Below, piece after piece: positions 35,714 through 43,747 of a stretch of 64,000 bases of DNA. Made by a program: the position numbers and the translations under genes. Position 1 is the stretch's first letter, and each line of letters starts with the position of its first letter. Below the pieces are notes generated by a model. The model saw nothing but the letters and a program-made list of their open reading frames with translations, was not told the DNA's origin and made no database searches. Origin of the DNA: Fontibacillus phaseoli (GTDB lineage: Bacteria > Bacillota > Bacilli > Paenibacillales > Paenibacillaceae); assembly GCF_003337355.1 (NCBI RefSeq), contig NZ_QPJW01000008.1:62001-126000 (forward strand), written 5' to 3'.

Positions 35714-36745
35714 ATGAACCATCTGTTTAGTCCATACAGTTTAAAGGGATTGGAATTAAGAAACCGCGTCGTTATGCCCCCGATGTGCCAATACTCCGTA
35801 ACCGATAAAGACGGAATCGCCACCGATTGGCACTATAACCATTATGTCAGCCGGGCCATTGGCGGCACGGGCCTCGTCATCATTGAAATGACGGACGTCG
35901 AGCCGGACGGGCGCATTTCCGATTATGACCTGGGCTTGTGGTCCGATGAACAAGTTCCGGCCTTGGCCCGCATTGTGGATGCCATTCACCAGCACGGAGC
36001 GAAAGCGGGCATTCAAATCGCCCATGCCGGACGGAAAGCGGAGGATGCCGCCGTTCCGGTTGCCCCTTCGGCGATTCCTTTCGACGAGAAATCCAAGACG
36101 CCTAGAGCTCTTACTACGGATGAAGTGAAGGAGATGGTGGAGAAATTCCGCCTGGCCGTCAGACGCGCCGTCCAAGCCGGCTTTGATACGATTGAACTTC
36201 ACGGCGCTCACGGTTACCTGATTCACCAGTTCCATTCGCCGCTGACGAATCAAAGAACCGATGAGTACGGGCAGGATTTGACCCTGTTCGGAAAAGAAGT
36301 CATTCAGGCCGCGAAGAGCGAAATGCCTGCCGATATGCCGCTGATTCTGCGGATTTCCGCCCAAGAATATGTAGAAGGCGGATATGGCATTCAAGAGAGC
36401 ATTGCCATTTCGAAAGCCTATCAAGAGGCTGGCGTAGACATGTTCCATATCAGTGCAGGCGGAGAAGGGCCGATCGCGGCTTGGGGCAGACCGGGCACCC
36501 ATGCGGCGTATCAAGTACCGCTGGCCAGAGACATCAAGCAGGCGCTGAACGTGCCGGTGATTGCGGTCGGAAGACTGGATGAACCCGTGCTCGCCAATGC
36601 CGTGATCGGAAACGAAGATGCGGATTTGGTCGCCGTGGGAAGAGGCATGCTGAGAAATCCGTTCTGGACGCTGGAAGCCTCCGTGAAGCTCGGGCAAGGC
36701 GATCTGATCCCTCGGCAGCTCGTTACCGGATTTCCTAGAGCGTAA
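35714..36745 (+). CDS. namA: NADPH dehydrogenase, Old Yellow Enzyme family (YqjM-like)
   Basis: The protein has 343 residues from the ATG at 35714, after GGAGGAG. It is an FMN-dependent ene-reductase that reduces activated C=C bonds of electrophiles with NADPH. It opens LFSPYSLKGLELRNRVVMPPMCQYS with the redox-tuning Cys of the YqjM class. The active-site pair lies in IELHGAHGYLIHQFHSPLTNQRTDEYG. DLVAVGRGMLRNPFW is the phosphate-binding end of the barrel. Length fits B. subtilis YqjM. It is probably repressed by the MarR protein upstream and induced by reactive carbonyls or quinones. Confidence 0.93.
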   Translation: MNHLFSPYSLKGLELRNRVVMPPMCQYSVTDKDGIATDWHYNHYVSRAIGGTGLVIIEMTDVEPDGRISDYDLGLWSDEQVPALARIVDAIHQHGAKAGIQIAHAGRKAEDAAVPVAPSAIPFDEKSKTPRALTTDEVKEMVEKFRLAVRRAVQAGFDTIELHGAHGYLIHQFHSPLTNQRTDEYGQDLTLFGKEVIQAAKSEMPADMPLILRISAQEYVEGGYGIQESIAISKAYQEAGVDMFHISAGGEGPIAAWGRPGTHAAYQVPLARDIKQALNVPVIAVGRLDEPVLANAVIGNEDADLVAVGRGMLRNPFWTLEASVKLGQGDLIPRQLVTGFPRA

Positions 36746-36781
36746 TGAATCGGATTTACTGAATTACACATAGGGAATTTG

Positions 36782-36824
36782 AAAAAAGCCTGCTTCCATG
36801 AAGAGATGGAACGCAGGCTTTTTT
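36782..36824 (+). terminator. Terminator of namA
   Basis: AAAAAAGCCTGC-TTCCAT and ATGGAA-GCAGGCTTTTTT form a near-perfect stem. Confidence 0.9.
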
Positions 36825-36948
36825 GCGGGCTCCATACTGACAGGGTTGAGAATAAACAATAATCATACCGCAGGGTTAATTTTGCGGGCAGTTGTTTAAT
36901 ATAACGGTGAAGACGGTTCACCAAACTAGCTAAATGGAGTGAAGACAC

Positions 36949-37440
36949 ATGTCCAATGCTCAAACAGCAAACCAGGAAGCGATTGAAAAGGTCAGGGATT
37001 TGATCAAAGGAATCGATACCGCCATGCTGACAACCGTGACGGGAGAAGGGTTGGTTTCTCGTCCGATGAAGACCCAGGAGGTTGAGTTCGACGGTGACCT
37101 GTGGTTCCTGACCAAGAAAGATACGAACAAATACCGGGAGATTCTCCGGAATCCGACGGTCAATGTGGCTTATGTGGATAAATCTTACGTGTCGATCCGG
37201 GGAGAAGCCGAGTTGGTGCAGAGTCCGGACAAGGTCAGGGAGTTCTGGAACGTCGCATACGAGAAGCTGCTGGAAACCTCCAGCGACGATCCGAACCTGG
37301 TTTTGATCAAGGTCAAAGCCGATACGGCCGAGTATTGGGAAACGGGCAATCCGGTTAAAATGGTGATGCGGCTATTTTCCAAGCTGACGGGAGCCGGCAA
37401 GAAAGATCCCAATTTAAACAAGACTGTCGACTTTGAATAG
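36949..37440 (+). CDS. PPOX-fold general stress protein 26-like protein
   Basis: The protein has 163 residues with GGAGTGAAG upstream. The split-barrel flavin-binding fold appears in IDTAMLTTVTGEGLVSRPMKTQEVEFDGDLWFLTKKDTNKYREI and VNVAYVDKSYVSIRGEAELV. It matches the YdaG/GS26 class of pyridoxamine-phosphate-oxidase-like stress proteins. It may bind FMN or F420; the reaction is unknown. A SigB promoter was looked for and not clearly found. Confidence 0.85.
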   Translation: MSNAQTANQEAIEKVRDLIKGIDTAMLTTVTGEGLVSRPMKTQEVEFDGDLWFLTKKDTNKYREILRNPTVNVAYVDKSYVSIRGEAELVQSPDKVREFWNVAYEKLLETSSDDPNLVLIKVKADTAEYWETGNPVKMVMRLFSKLTGAGKKDPNLNKTVDFE

Positions 37441-37456
37441 AAGATGAATCAACCCT

Positions 37457-37499
37457 AAGAGCCGTTCCGGGAAGGGAAACCCCCGGGACGGCTCTTGTT
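37457..37499 (+). terminator. Terminator
   Basis: AAGAGCCGTTCC and GGACGGCTCTT form the stem (one bulge), followed by GTTC; the T-tract is poor. Confidence 0.6.
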
Positions 37500-37531
37500 C
37501 GTAATCTGCCTCTGCCGGATCAAAATCTATA

Positions 37532-37587
37532 TTGACATTCACCAAGTTAGATCCTATGATTAGAAAATGATATTGAGAATCATTATC
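37532..37587 (+). promoter_or_regulatory. Promoter with Fur box, siderophore uptake operon
   Basis: TTGACA (37532-37537), a 17-nt spacer and TATGAT (37555-37560) are followed by a Fur-box-like TGATATTGAGAATCATTATC (37568-37587) over the start point. Iron-Fur repression is expected. Confidence 0.8.
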
Positions 37588-37618
37588 GATCACATACGGT
37601 TTAAAGGAGATCACGCGC

Positions 37619-38584
37619 ATGAAGAAATTGTTCATCCCTATCATTCTATTATTGGTACTTGTGGTCAGCGGTTGCGGCAAGGGGGCGGCACCTGCGGAAA
37701 CGCAAGAGCCGGCAACGAATGCAAACCAAACGGCGAATACGAACAAATCGGCCAATACGGAACAGAATTCGGGTACGATCACGTATAACTCCGAAACCGG
37801 ACCGATCGAAGTACCGGCCAACCCGCAGCGGATCGTCGGGCTTACGAACGCGCCTAACATTCTCTCGCTGGGAGGAACGCTCGTCGGCGTCGATGAATGG
37901 ACGAACAAGAATCCTCTTTTTACGGATAAATTAGAGGGCGTTGAGATTGTCTCCGATGAAAGCCTGGAGAAGATCATCGAGCTTGAACCGGATTTGATTA
38001 TTGCCGGATCGTATATGAAGAATCTTGATAAATTACAGGAAATCGCTCCAACGGTTGTCTACACATGGGGTAAGCTCGACTATTTGGAACAGCAGCTCGA
38101 AATCGGCAAATTGCTGAATAAGGAGAAGGAAGCCCAGGCTTGGATCGATGATTTTAAACAGCGCACCGAAGCGGCCGGCAAGGAAATTAAGGCCAAGCTG
38201 GGCGAGAACGTGACGGTATCCGTCTTCGAATATGATGCCAAGAACCTTTATGTCTTCGGAAACAACTGGGCGCGCGGCACGGAGATTCTGTATCAAGCCA
38301 TGGGTCTAGGCATGCCGGAGAAGGTCAAAGAAAACGCCCTGGGTCCGGGATACTATACGCTGTCGCTGGAGGTGCTCCCACAGTTTGCCGGCGATTACAT
38401 CGTACTCAGTAAAAATGCTGCAGGGGACAATTCATTCTTGAGCACCGATACTTGGAAAAACATCCCTGCCGTCAAGAACAACCGCGTTATTGAGATTGAC
38501 ACGGAAGCATCCTCCTACAGTGATCCGATTACGCTTGATTATTTGCTGAATATTTTCAAGGATGCCTTGCTGGCCGAGTCATGA
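37619..38584 (+). CDS. Iron-siderophore ABC transporter binding lipoprotein
   Basis: The protein has 321 residues. The signal ends VVSGCG, with the lipidated Cys at about 19. A low-complexity Asn/Thr/Ala linker follows. The class III (FhuD/FecB-like) domain has GPIEVPANPQRIVGLTNAPNILSLGG, LEKIIELEPDLIIAGSYMKNLDKLQEIAPTVVY and SKNAAGDNSFLSTDTWKNIPAVKNNRVIEID. It captures a ferric siderophore outside the membrane. Its TGA overlaps the next gene's ATG (ATGA), so it is coupled to the permeases. Confidence 0.92.
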   Translation: MKKLFIPIILLLVLVVSGCGKGAAPAETQEPATNANQTANTNKSANTEQNSGTITYNSETGPIEVPANPQRIVGLTNAPNILSLGGTLVGVDEWTNKNPLFTDKLEGVEIVSDESLEKIIELEPDLIIAGSYMKNLDKLQEIAPTVVYTWGKLDYLEQQLEIGKLLNKEKEAQAWIDDFKQRTEAAGKEIKAKLGENVTVSVFEYDAKNLYVFGNNWARGTEILYQAMGLGMPEKVKENALGPGYYTLSLEVLPQFAGDYIVLSKNAAGDNSFLSTDTWKNIPAVKNNRVIEIDTEASSYSDPITLDYLLNIFKDALLAES

Positions 38585-39594
38585 TGTCCCGTCCCAAATC
38601 GCGCAGAGTCTCTTTTACGCTTCGGCTTATCGTCGCTTCGGCGGGGTTGATCGGCATGTTCCTGATCGCCATGGTTTTTGGAGCGGCCCACACCTCGATT
38701 CATGAGGTGTGGCTTGCCTTGACGTCAAGCCAGTCTACAGATACATTGACGATGATCCGGGAGATTCGTCTGCCGCGGGAAGTCGCTGCCGCCCTTGTCG
38801 GGGCGGCGCTTGCCGTTTCCGGCTCGATTATGCAGGGGATCACGCGGAATCCGCTGGCCGATCCGGGGCTGCTCGGATTGACCTCCGGCGCCAATGCGGC
38901 GCTTGCCATTACGATGGCTTTTCTTCCCGCCGTGGGCTATGGCGGAGTCATATCGGCCTGTTTCATCGGCGCCGCGGCCGGTTCCGTCATCGTTTTTGGC
39001 ATCGGCGCAGCCCGAAGGGGCGGACTTAGCCCCATCAAATTCGTTCTTGCCGGAGCCGCTGTATCCACCTTTTTATATGCCGTAGCGGATGGGGTCGGCC
39101 TGTATTTTCAAAAATCCAAGGATGTGTCGATGTGGACGGCAGGCGGGTTGAACGGGACGTCTTGGCTGCAGCTTAAGTTGATCGTACCGTTAATCCTGAT
39201 CGGAATCGTCACGGCTCTGCTGCTCTCCAGACAGCTTACCGTACTGAGCTTGAGCGAAGAGGTCGCCGCGGGCCTGGGCCAGCGGATTCACCGGATCAAA
39301 GCCGTATTATTTGTGGTCAATATCGTTCTGGCCGGAGCCGCCGTCGCCCTTGTCGGCAATATGGTATTTATCGGCTTGATGGTCCCGCATATCGTGCGGG
39401 CTATTGTGGGCACGGATTACCGGCGGATTGTTCCTATGTCCGTCATTATGGGCGCGATTTTGATGTTGTTAGCGGACACCTTGTCCCGAAATCTCAACCC
39501 GCCCTTTGAAATCCCGATTGCGGCCATCGGGGCCGTTATGGGTCTGCCCTTCTTTCTGATGGTGATCAAGAAGGGAGGCAAGTCCTTCTCATGA
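38581..39594 (+). CDS. Iron-siderophore ABC permease, FecCD family (first)
   Basis: The protein has 337 residues, starting in a 4-nt overlap with the binding-protein gene. It has about ten membrane segments. Family lines are IREIRLPREVAAALVGAALAVSGSIMQGITRNPLADPGLLGLTSGAN and NMVFIGLMVPHIVRAIVGTDYRRIVPMS. It forms the heterodimeric channel with the next gene. No ATPase gene follows, so a FhuC/YusV-like ATPase from elsewhere must be shared. Confidence 0.93.
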   Translation: MMSRPKSRRVSFTLRLIVASAGLIGMFLIAMVFGAAHTSIHEVWLALTSSQSTDTLTMIREIRLPREVAAALVGAALAVSGSIMQGITRNPLADPGLLGLTSGANAALAITMAFLPAVGYGGVISACFIGAAAGSVIVFGIGAARRGGLSPIKFVLAGAAVSTFLYAVADGVGLYFQKSKDVSMWTAGGLNGTSWLQLKLIVPLILIGIVTALLLSRQLTVLSLSEEVAAGLGQRIHRIKAVLFVVNIVLAGAAVALVGNMVFIGLMVPHIVRAIVGTDYRRIVPMSVIMGAILMLLADTLSRNLNPPFEIPIAAIGAVMGLPFFLMVIKKGGKSFS

Positions 39595-40598
39595 AAACAA
39601 TGACGATGGTAAAGAAACAGCGGCTGGTGTTAGTTGCGCTGTTTGTACTTATTTTGATTATGATGGGGGTTGGAGCCGGACTGGGGGCTTCCAGCCTGTC
39701 CTTTAGCCGGATTTTTCCGACCCTGTTCGGGCAGGGGACGTTCAAAGAAGAATTTATTCTGTTTTCGATCCGCCTCCCGCGAATTATCGTCACCGTGCTG
39801 GCTGGAATGGCACTGGCGTTGTCCGGCTCGATCTTGCAGGGAGTGACCCGCAACGATTTGGCCGATCCCGGATTGCTCGGCATTAATACCGGGGCCGGTA
39901 TGGCCGTCGCGGTATATTTCCTGTTCTTCCCGATTGAGGCGGGCGTGTTCGCCTATTTGCTTCCGGTAGTCGCCTTTGCCGGGGCGTTTGTTGCCTCTGC
40001 GCTGATCTATTTATTCTCTTATGACCGGCAAACCGGCCTTCAGCCGGTGAGACTGGTTCTGGTCGGCGTTTGTTTCTCCATGGCCATGTCGGGCCTCATG
40101 GTCGTGCTGGTCTCTTCGGCATCTCGCGAAAAAGTAGACTTTATCTACAGCTGGCTTGCCGGAGGAATTTGGGGCTCGGACTGGCCGTTTATCCTAGCGC
40201 TGCTTCCCTGGCTCATCGTCCTGATTCCGGTCACGCTGTTCAAGACCAAGCAATTGAACCTGCTTAATCTGGGCGAGACCGTAGCCATCGGCACCGGGGT
40301 GCGAGTAGAACGCGACCGTATGGTTTTGCTTGCGGCGGCGGTCGCCTTGGCAGCTTCAGCCGTATCCATTACCGGGTCGATTTCATTTATCGGGTTGATG
40401 GCGCCGCATATCGCGAGAAGCTTGGTCGGTCCGAGGAATCAGCTGTTTATTCCGGTTGCCATTCTGACCGGAGGCTGGCTGCTGCTGGTCGCGGACACGA
40501 TCGGACGCAATCTCTTTCCTCCCGACGGGATCGCGGCAGGCATTATGGTTGCCTTAATCGGGGCTCCCTATTTTATCTATCTGTTATTAAAAAAATAA
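39591..40598 (+). CDS. Iron-siderophore ABC permease, FecCD family (second)
   Basis: The protein has 335 residues, overlapping the first permease by 4 nt (ATGA). It has the same fold with SIRLPRIIVTVLAGMALALSGSILQGVTRNDLADPGLLGINTGAG and ITGSISFIGLMAPHIARSLVG. It ends the three-gene uptake operon; there is no terminator with a clear T-tract before the next promoter. Confidence 0.93.
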   Translation: MKTMTMVKKQRLVLVALFVLILIMMGVGAGLGASSLSFSRIFPTLFGQGTFKEEFILFSIRLPRIIVTVLAGMALALSGSILQGVTRNDLADPGLLGINTGAGMAVAVYFLFFPIEAGVFAYLLPVVAFAGAFVASALIYLFSYDRQTGLQPVRLVLVGVCFSMAMSGLMVVLVSSASREKVDFIYSWLAGGIWGSDWPFILALLPWLIVLIPVTLFKTKQLNLLNLGETVAIGTGVRVERDRMVLLAAAVALAASAVSITGSISFIGLMAPHIARSLVGPRNQLFIPVAILTGGWLLLVADTIGRNLFPPDGIAAGIMVALIGAPYFIYLLLKK

Positions 40599-40611
40599 GA
40601 TCAGATTTCCT

Positions 40612-40640
40612 TTGACAATCCCCAGTGAATAGCTTATATT
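40612..40640 (+). promoter_or_regulatory. Promoter of the Mn riboswitch
   Basis: TTGACA (40612-40617), a 17-nt spacer and TATATT (40635-40640), about 35 nt upstream of the aptamer. Confidence 0.75.
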
Positions 40641-40671
40641 TAAAATTAATTAAATGAAAACTAAATAGTCT

Positions 40672-40840
40672 TCCTAAAAGGGGAGTAGCTTTTACAACAA
40701 AGTCGTCAATTCGGAGGCAGTAATCTCCCGGCTTTGTTGGCGACGAATTTCGTTGTTAGCAAGACCTTTGCCTGTTACTGGGCAAAGGTCTTTTCTAGTT
40801 TTAGAAACCTTTGCCGATCTCGGTGAAGGTTTTTTGTTTT
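40672..40840 (+). promoter_or_regulatory. yybP-ykoY (Mn2+) riboswitch with two terminator hairpins
   Basis: The aptamer begins AAAAGGGGAGTAGC (40676-40689). It has GTCGTCA, CTCCCGGC and GTTGGCGACGAAT in the yybP-ykoY order. A first terminator follows (GACCTTTGCC-loop-GGCAAAGGTC plus TTTT, about 40762-40794). A second follows at about 40805-40840 (AACCTT-CCG/CGG-AAGGTTTTTT). Manganese binding is expected to allow read-through into the TerC-like gene at 40964. Confidence 0.9.
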
Positions 40841-40963
40841 TTTAGACTGTTTATAAGAAGGAGAGAGGAGCATCCGGAATTTGGGCTTTTTTTGAAATTG
40901 GATTTTTGGAGTTTAGGGAACGATATCAAAATAACAGACATTTAAAAGGAGTGCGGGAACTTT

Positions 40964-41740
40964 ATGGATCTTTCGATTTTATTCGAGTACGGATGGGTAT
41001 TGTTATTACTAGTTGCGCTTGAAGGCTTGCTCGCTGCGGATAATGCTTTGGTGCTTGCGATCATGGTGAAGCATCTTCCTGAAAGTGAACGGAAAAAGGC
41101 GCTCTTTTACGGACTGTTGGGAGCTTTCGTATTTCGTTTGGCCTCATTGTTTATTATTTCGTTTCTGGTCGATGTATGGCAAATTCAAGCCATCGGCGCG
41201 CTGTACTTATTGTTCATTGCGATTAACCACATTATAAGGAAAGTGGTGTTCAAGAACAAAGTTTCCGAGAAGCAAAAGAAAGAAAAGAAACAATCCGGGT
41301 TCTGGACCACCGTGCTCAAAGTGGAATTGGCGGATATCGCTTTTGCGGTCGACTCCATTTTGGCTGCCGTGGCGTTAGCCATGACGCTTCCGAACACCAC
41401 GCTTCCCGCGATCGGCGGCATGGACGGAGGGAAATTCATCGTCGTATTCTTGGGCGGATTAATCGGGCTGATTATAATGCGGTTTGCCGCGAATCTGTTT
41501 GTCAAGCTGCTGCATTCCAGACCGGGTCTTGAAATCGCCGCTTTCGCCATTGTGGGATGGGTCGGCGTAAAGCTCGCCGTCCTGACGCTAGGACATGAGG
41601 ATGTGGGAATCATTCCTTACGAATTTGCTCATTCTACGCTGTGGAAGTTGATCTTCTACATCGTGCTGGTCGTCATCGGCGTTGCCGGATGGTTCTTGAC
41701 TAAAGAACAGGCGAAAAACCGGTCTTCGGCAGAACACTAA
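40964..41740 (+). CDS. TerC-family membrane protein, probable Mn2+ exporter
   Basis: The protein has 258 residues with AAAAGGAG upstream. It has seven to eight membrane segments. The two internal acidic metal motifs of the TerC family are LEGLLAADNALVLAIM (first half) and VELADIAFAVDSILAA (second half). Family members under this riboswitch in Bacillus (YkoY/MeeY type) export manganese and help metalate secreted enzymes. The location directly behind the riboswitch supports the same role here. Confidence 0.9.
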   Translation: MDLSILFEYGWVLLLLVALEGLLAADNALVLAIMVKHLPESERKKALFYGLLGAFVFRLASLFIISFLVDVWQIQAIGALYLLFIAINHIIRKVVFKNKVSEKQKKEKKQSGFWTTVLKVELADIAFAVDSILAAVALAMTLPNTTLPAIGGMDGGKFIVVFLGGLIGLIIMRFAANLFVKLLHSRPGLEIAAFAIVGWVGVKLAVLTLGHEDVGIIPYEFAHSTLWKLIFYIVLVVIGVAGWFLTKEQAKNRSSAEH

Positions 41741-41775
41741 TGCATTTCAATCTATCTTATTTGGAGGGCTATTGA

Positions 41776-43086
41776 TTGGGTACCGAAATTTTGATTTTGG
41801 TCATACTCATATTTGTAAATGCATTTTTTGCGGCGTCCGAGATGGCGCTTGTATCCTTGAACGATAATAAAATCAAGCTGATGGCAGGCGAGGGCAACAA
41901 AAAAGCCAAGCTGGTTCAAACTTTATTGGAGCAGCCGGGAAACTTTCTGGCGACGATTCAGATCGGGATCACGCTGGCGGGGTTTCTGGCAAGTGCCTTT
42001 GCCGCCGACAGCTTCTCCGGAAGATTGGCGGAGAGCCTCACGAAGTGGGGAGTGCCGCTGGACATCAACTTGCTTGAAACGATATCTACCGTGGTCATCA
42101 CCTTAATCCTGTCTTATTTTACGCTTGTGCTTGGAGAGCTTGTGCCTAAGCGGCTGGCCTTGCAGAAGGCGGAAACCATCGCCTTTTTTGCCGCAGGCCC
42201 GTTAACCTGGTTGTCCAAATTAACCTCCCCTTTCGTCAGGCTGTTGAATGTCTCGACGAATGTGATCGTTCGGTTGTTCGGGGTCGACCCCAATGCGGAA
42301 GACGAGCATGTGACGGAAGAAGAAATCCGCATGATGGTGGATGTCGGGAAGGAAAAGGGAACGATTCAGGAATTGGAAAAAGAACTGATCAACAACATCT
42401 TCATGTTCGATAACAAGACCGTTTCGGACATCATGACCCATCGGACGAACATTGCGGGAATTCCGGCCGGCGCCAGTCTGAAGGAAACCGTGCACATCAT
42501 CAATATCGAAAAGTACACGAGATTTCCCGTGTATGAAGGAAATATCGATACCATTATCGGCGTACTGCACGTCAAGGATCTGATCCGGTTTATCGAGCAT
42601 GGCGACCGGGATCATTTTAACTTGCGGAATTTAATCCGGCAACCTTTCTATGCTTTGGCTTCTCTTCGAACCGATCAATTGTTTCAGGATATGCAGAAGA
42701 ACAAAGTCCATCTGGCGGTCGTCATCGATGAATACGGAGGGACCGACGGGATGATTACGATTGAGGATTTGATCGAAGAGATCGTCGGGAACATTTATGA
42801 TGAGCATGATGAACCCGATACGATCCTGACCGAAGTGAAAAAGATCGACGATAACCAGTATTGGATGGCGGGAACGCTGCCGCTTTATGAGGTCGAGGAG
42901 ATCTTGAAGGTAGATCTTTCTCTTTCCGAATACGATACGTTGAGCGGGTTTTTGATCGGTCAGCTCGGCCGTATTCCGGGTGCTAATGAGCTTCCTGTAA
43001 TCACTTACCAGAACATCACTTTCGAGGTTCAGGAAATGGTTGACCGGAGAATTGCCGGAGTGAAGGTTATGCTTGAAAATAGATAG
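41776..43086 (+). CDS. CNNM/CorC (HlyC-like) transporter protein
   Basis: The protein has 436 residues from a TTG start behind TTGGAGGG. It has an N-terminal DUF21 membrane domain (about 1-190, FFAASEMALVSLNDNKIK), then two CBS repeats (about 205-335, VSDIMTHRTNIAGIPAG and KVHLAVVIDEYGGTDGMITIEDLIEEIVG). A C-terminal CorC_HlyC domain ends the protein (about 350-430). Such proteins export Mg2+ or related divalent ions. It lies 35 nt behind the TerC gene and is probably transcribed with it, so may also be under the Mn riboswitch. Confidence 0.92.
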   Translation: MGTEILILVILIFVNAFFAASEMALVSLNDNKIKLMAGEGNKKAKLVQTLLEQPGNFLATIQIGITLAGFLASAFAADSFSGRLAESLTKWGVPLDINLLETISTVVITLILSYFTLVLGELVPKRLALQKAETIAFFAAGPLTWLSKLTSPFVRLLNVSTNVIVRLFGVDPNAEDEHVTEEEIRMMVDVGKEKGTIQELEKELINNIFMFDNKTVSDIMTHRTNIAGIPAGASLKETVHIINIEKYTRFPVYEGNIDTIIGVLHVKDLIRFIEHGDRDHFNLRNLIRQPFYALASLRTDQLFQDMQKNKVHLAVVIDEYGGTDGMITIEDLIEEIVGNIYDEHDEPDTILTEVKKIDDNQYWMAGTLPLYEVEEILKVDLSLSEYDTLSGFLIGQLGRIPGANELPVITYQNITFEVQEMVDRRIAGVKVMLENR

Positions 43087-43125
43087 AAGATGACAGTGGC
43101 AGCGAGAGCTGCCCTGTTAAAGTAG

Positions 43126-43152
43126 AAAAGGCACCCGAGGGGGTGCCTTTCT
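43126..43152. terminator. Bidirectional terminator
   Basis: AAAGGCACCC and GGGTGCCTTT form the stem between the convergent CorC-like and IF-3-like genes. Confidence 0.85.
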
Positions 43153-43190
43153 GCTGTTATGCAGCATAGTTTAAGCACATGCAAACGGTC

Positions 43191-43706
43191 TTATCGCGGA
43201 TTCACCTTTACCTGAGAGCCTTTGCCGCTCGTTTGGATGCCGGATTCTTTCACGCCGACTTCTTTCAGATCGGCGAGCAGCCGCTCCAGAACCGCTTTCG
43301 CGGCGACGGCTTCCTTTGCGCCGGAAGCCTTGACTACGCATTGAACCGGCTTGCCGGAACGGAGCAGCTTATCCGCTTGACGCAGCTTCGTCTCGTAATC
43401 ATGTTCCTCGATATGGGCGGTGAAGCGAAACTCCTTGACTTTTTCCTTGCTGCCGTGGCCGGAAGCCCGGCCGGTTTCCGCTTTGCGTACGGCCGTTTCT
43501 TTTTGGGCGGCCGCTTTGGCTTTGCCCTTCGCCATCAGGCTGCAGGGCGGCGGGCTGCTCATTAAGGAGGTGCAGACCAAATCCGCTCCGGCGGAACGGG
43601 CCATAGCCAGTGCCTCTGCTCTGGAGACGATGCCGAGTTTTTCACCCCTCAATCCGGTAAGTGCCACTTCGGATGCTTTGATTTGTTCGTTGATGAGTAC
43701 GGCCAC
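43191..43706 (-). CDS. IF-3 paralogue (InfC-like)
   Basis: The protein has 171 residues from a GTG start with AGGAGG 9 nt upstream. The N-terminal IF-3 domain (about 3-65) reads LINEQIKASEVALTGLRGEKLGIVSRAEALAMARSAGADLVC. The C-terminal domain (about 88-168) has KVKEFRFTAHIEEHDYETKLRQADKLLRSGKPVQCVVK. The linker is an Ala/Lys-rich stretch with an extra Gly/Ser insert. It is not next to rpmI/rplT, so it is probably a second copy beside the housekeeping infC. It may alter start-codon selection or bind hibernating 30S subunits; function is unproven. It is 41 nt behind the ubiquitin-SLH gene. Confidence 0.85.
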   Translation of the reverse strand: MAVLINEQIKASEVALTGLRGEKLGIVSRAEALAMARSAGADLVCTSLMSSPPPCSLMAKGKAKAAAQKETAVRKAETGRASGHGSKEKVKEFRFTAHIEEHDYETKLRQADKLLRSGKPVQCVVKASGAKEAVAAKAVLERLLADLKEVGVKESGIQTSGKGSQVKVNPR

Positions 43707-43747
43707 TTTTGTAAATCCTCCTATAACTTCATCTTGCTGTTTCTATT

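Noticed and set aside
35756-36697. A 313-codon minus-strand frame
   Set aside because: Antisense to namA, which has all Old Yellow Enzyme motifs.
36880-36948. SigB promoter before the stress-protein-26-like gene
   Set aside because: GTTTAA is present but no acceptable GGGTAT-like -10 box lies at 12-15 nt.
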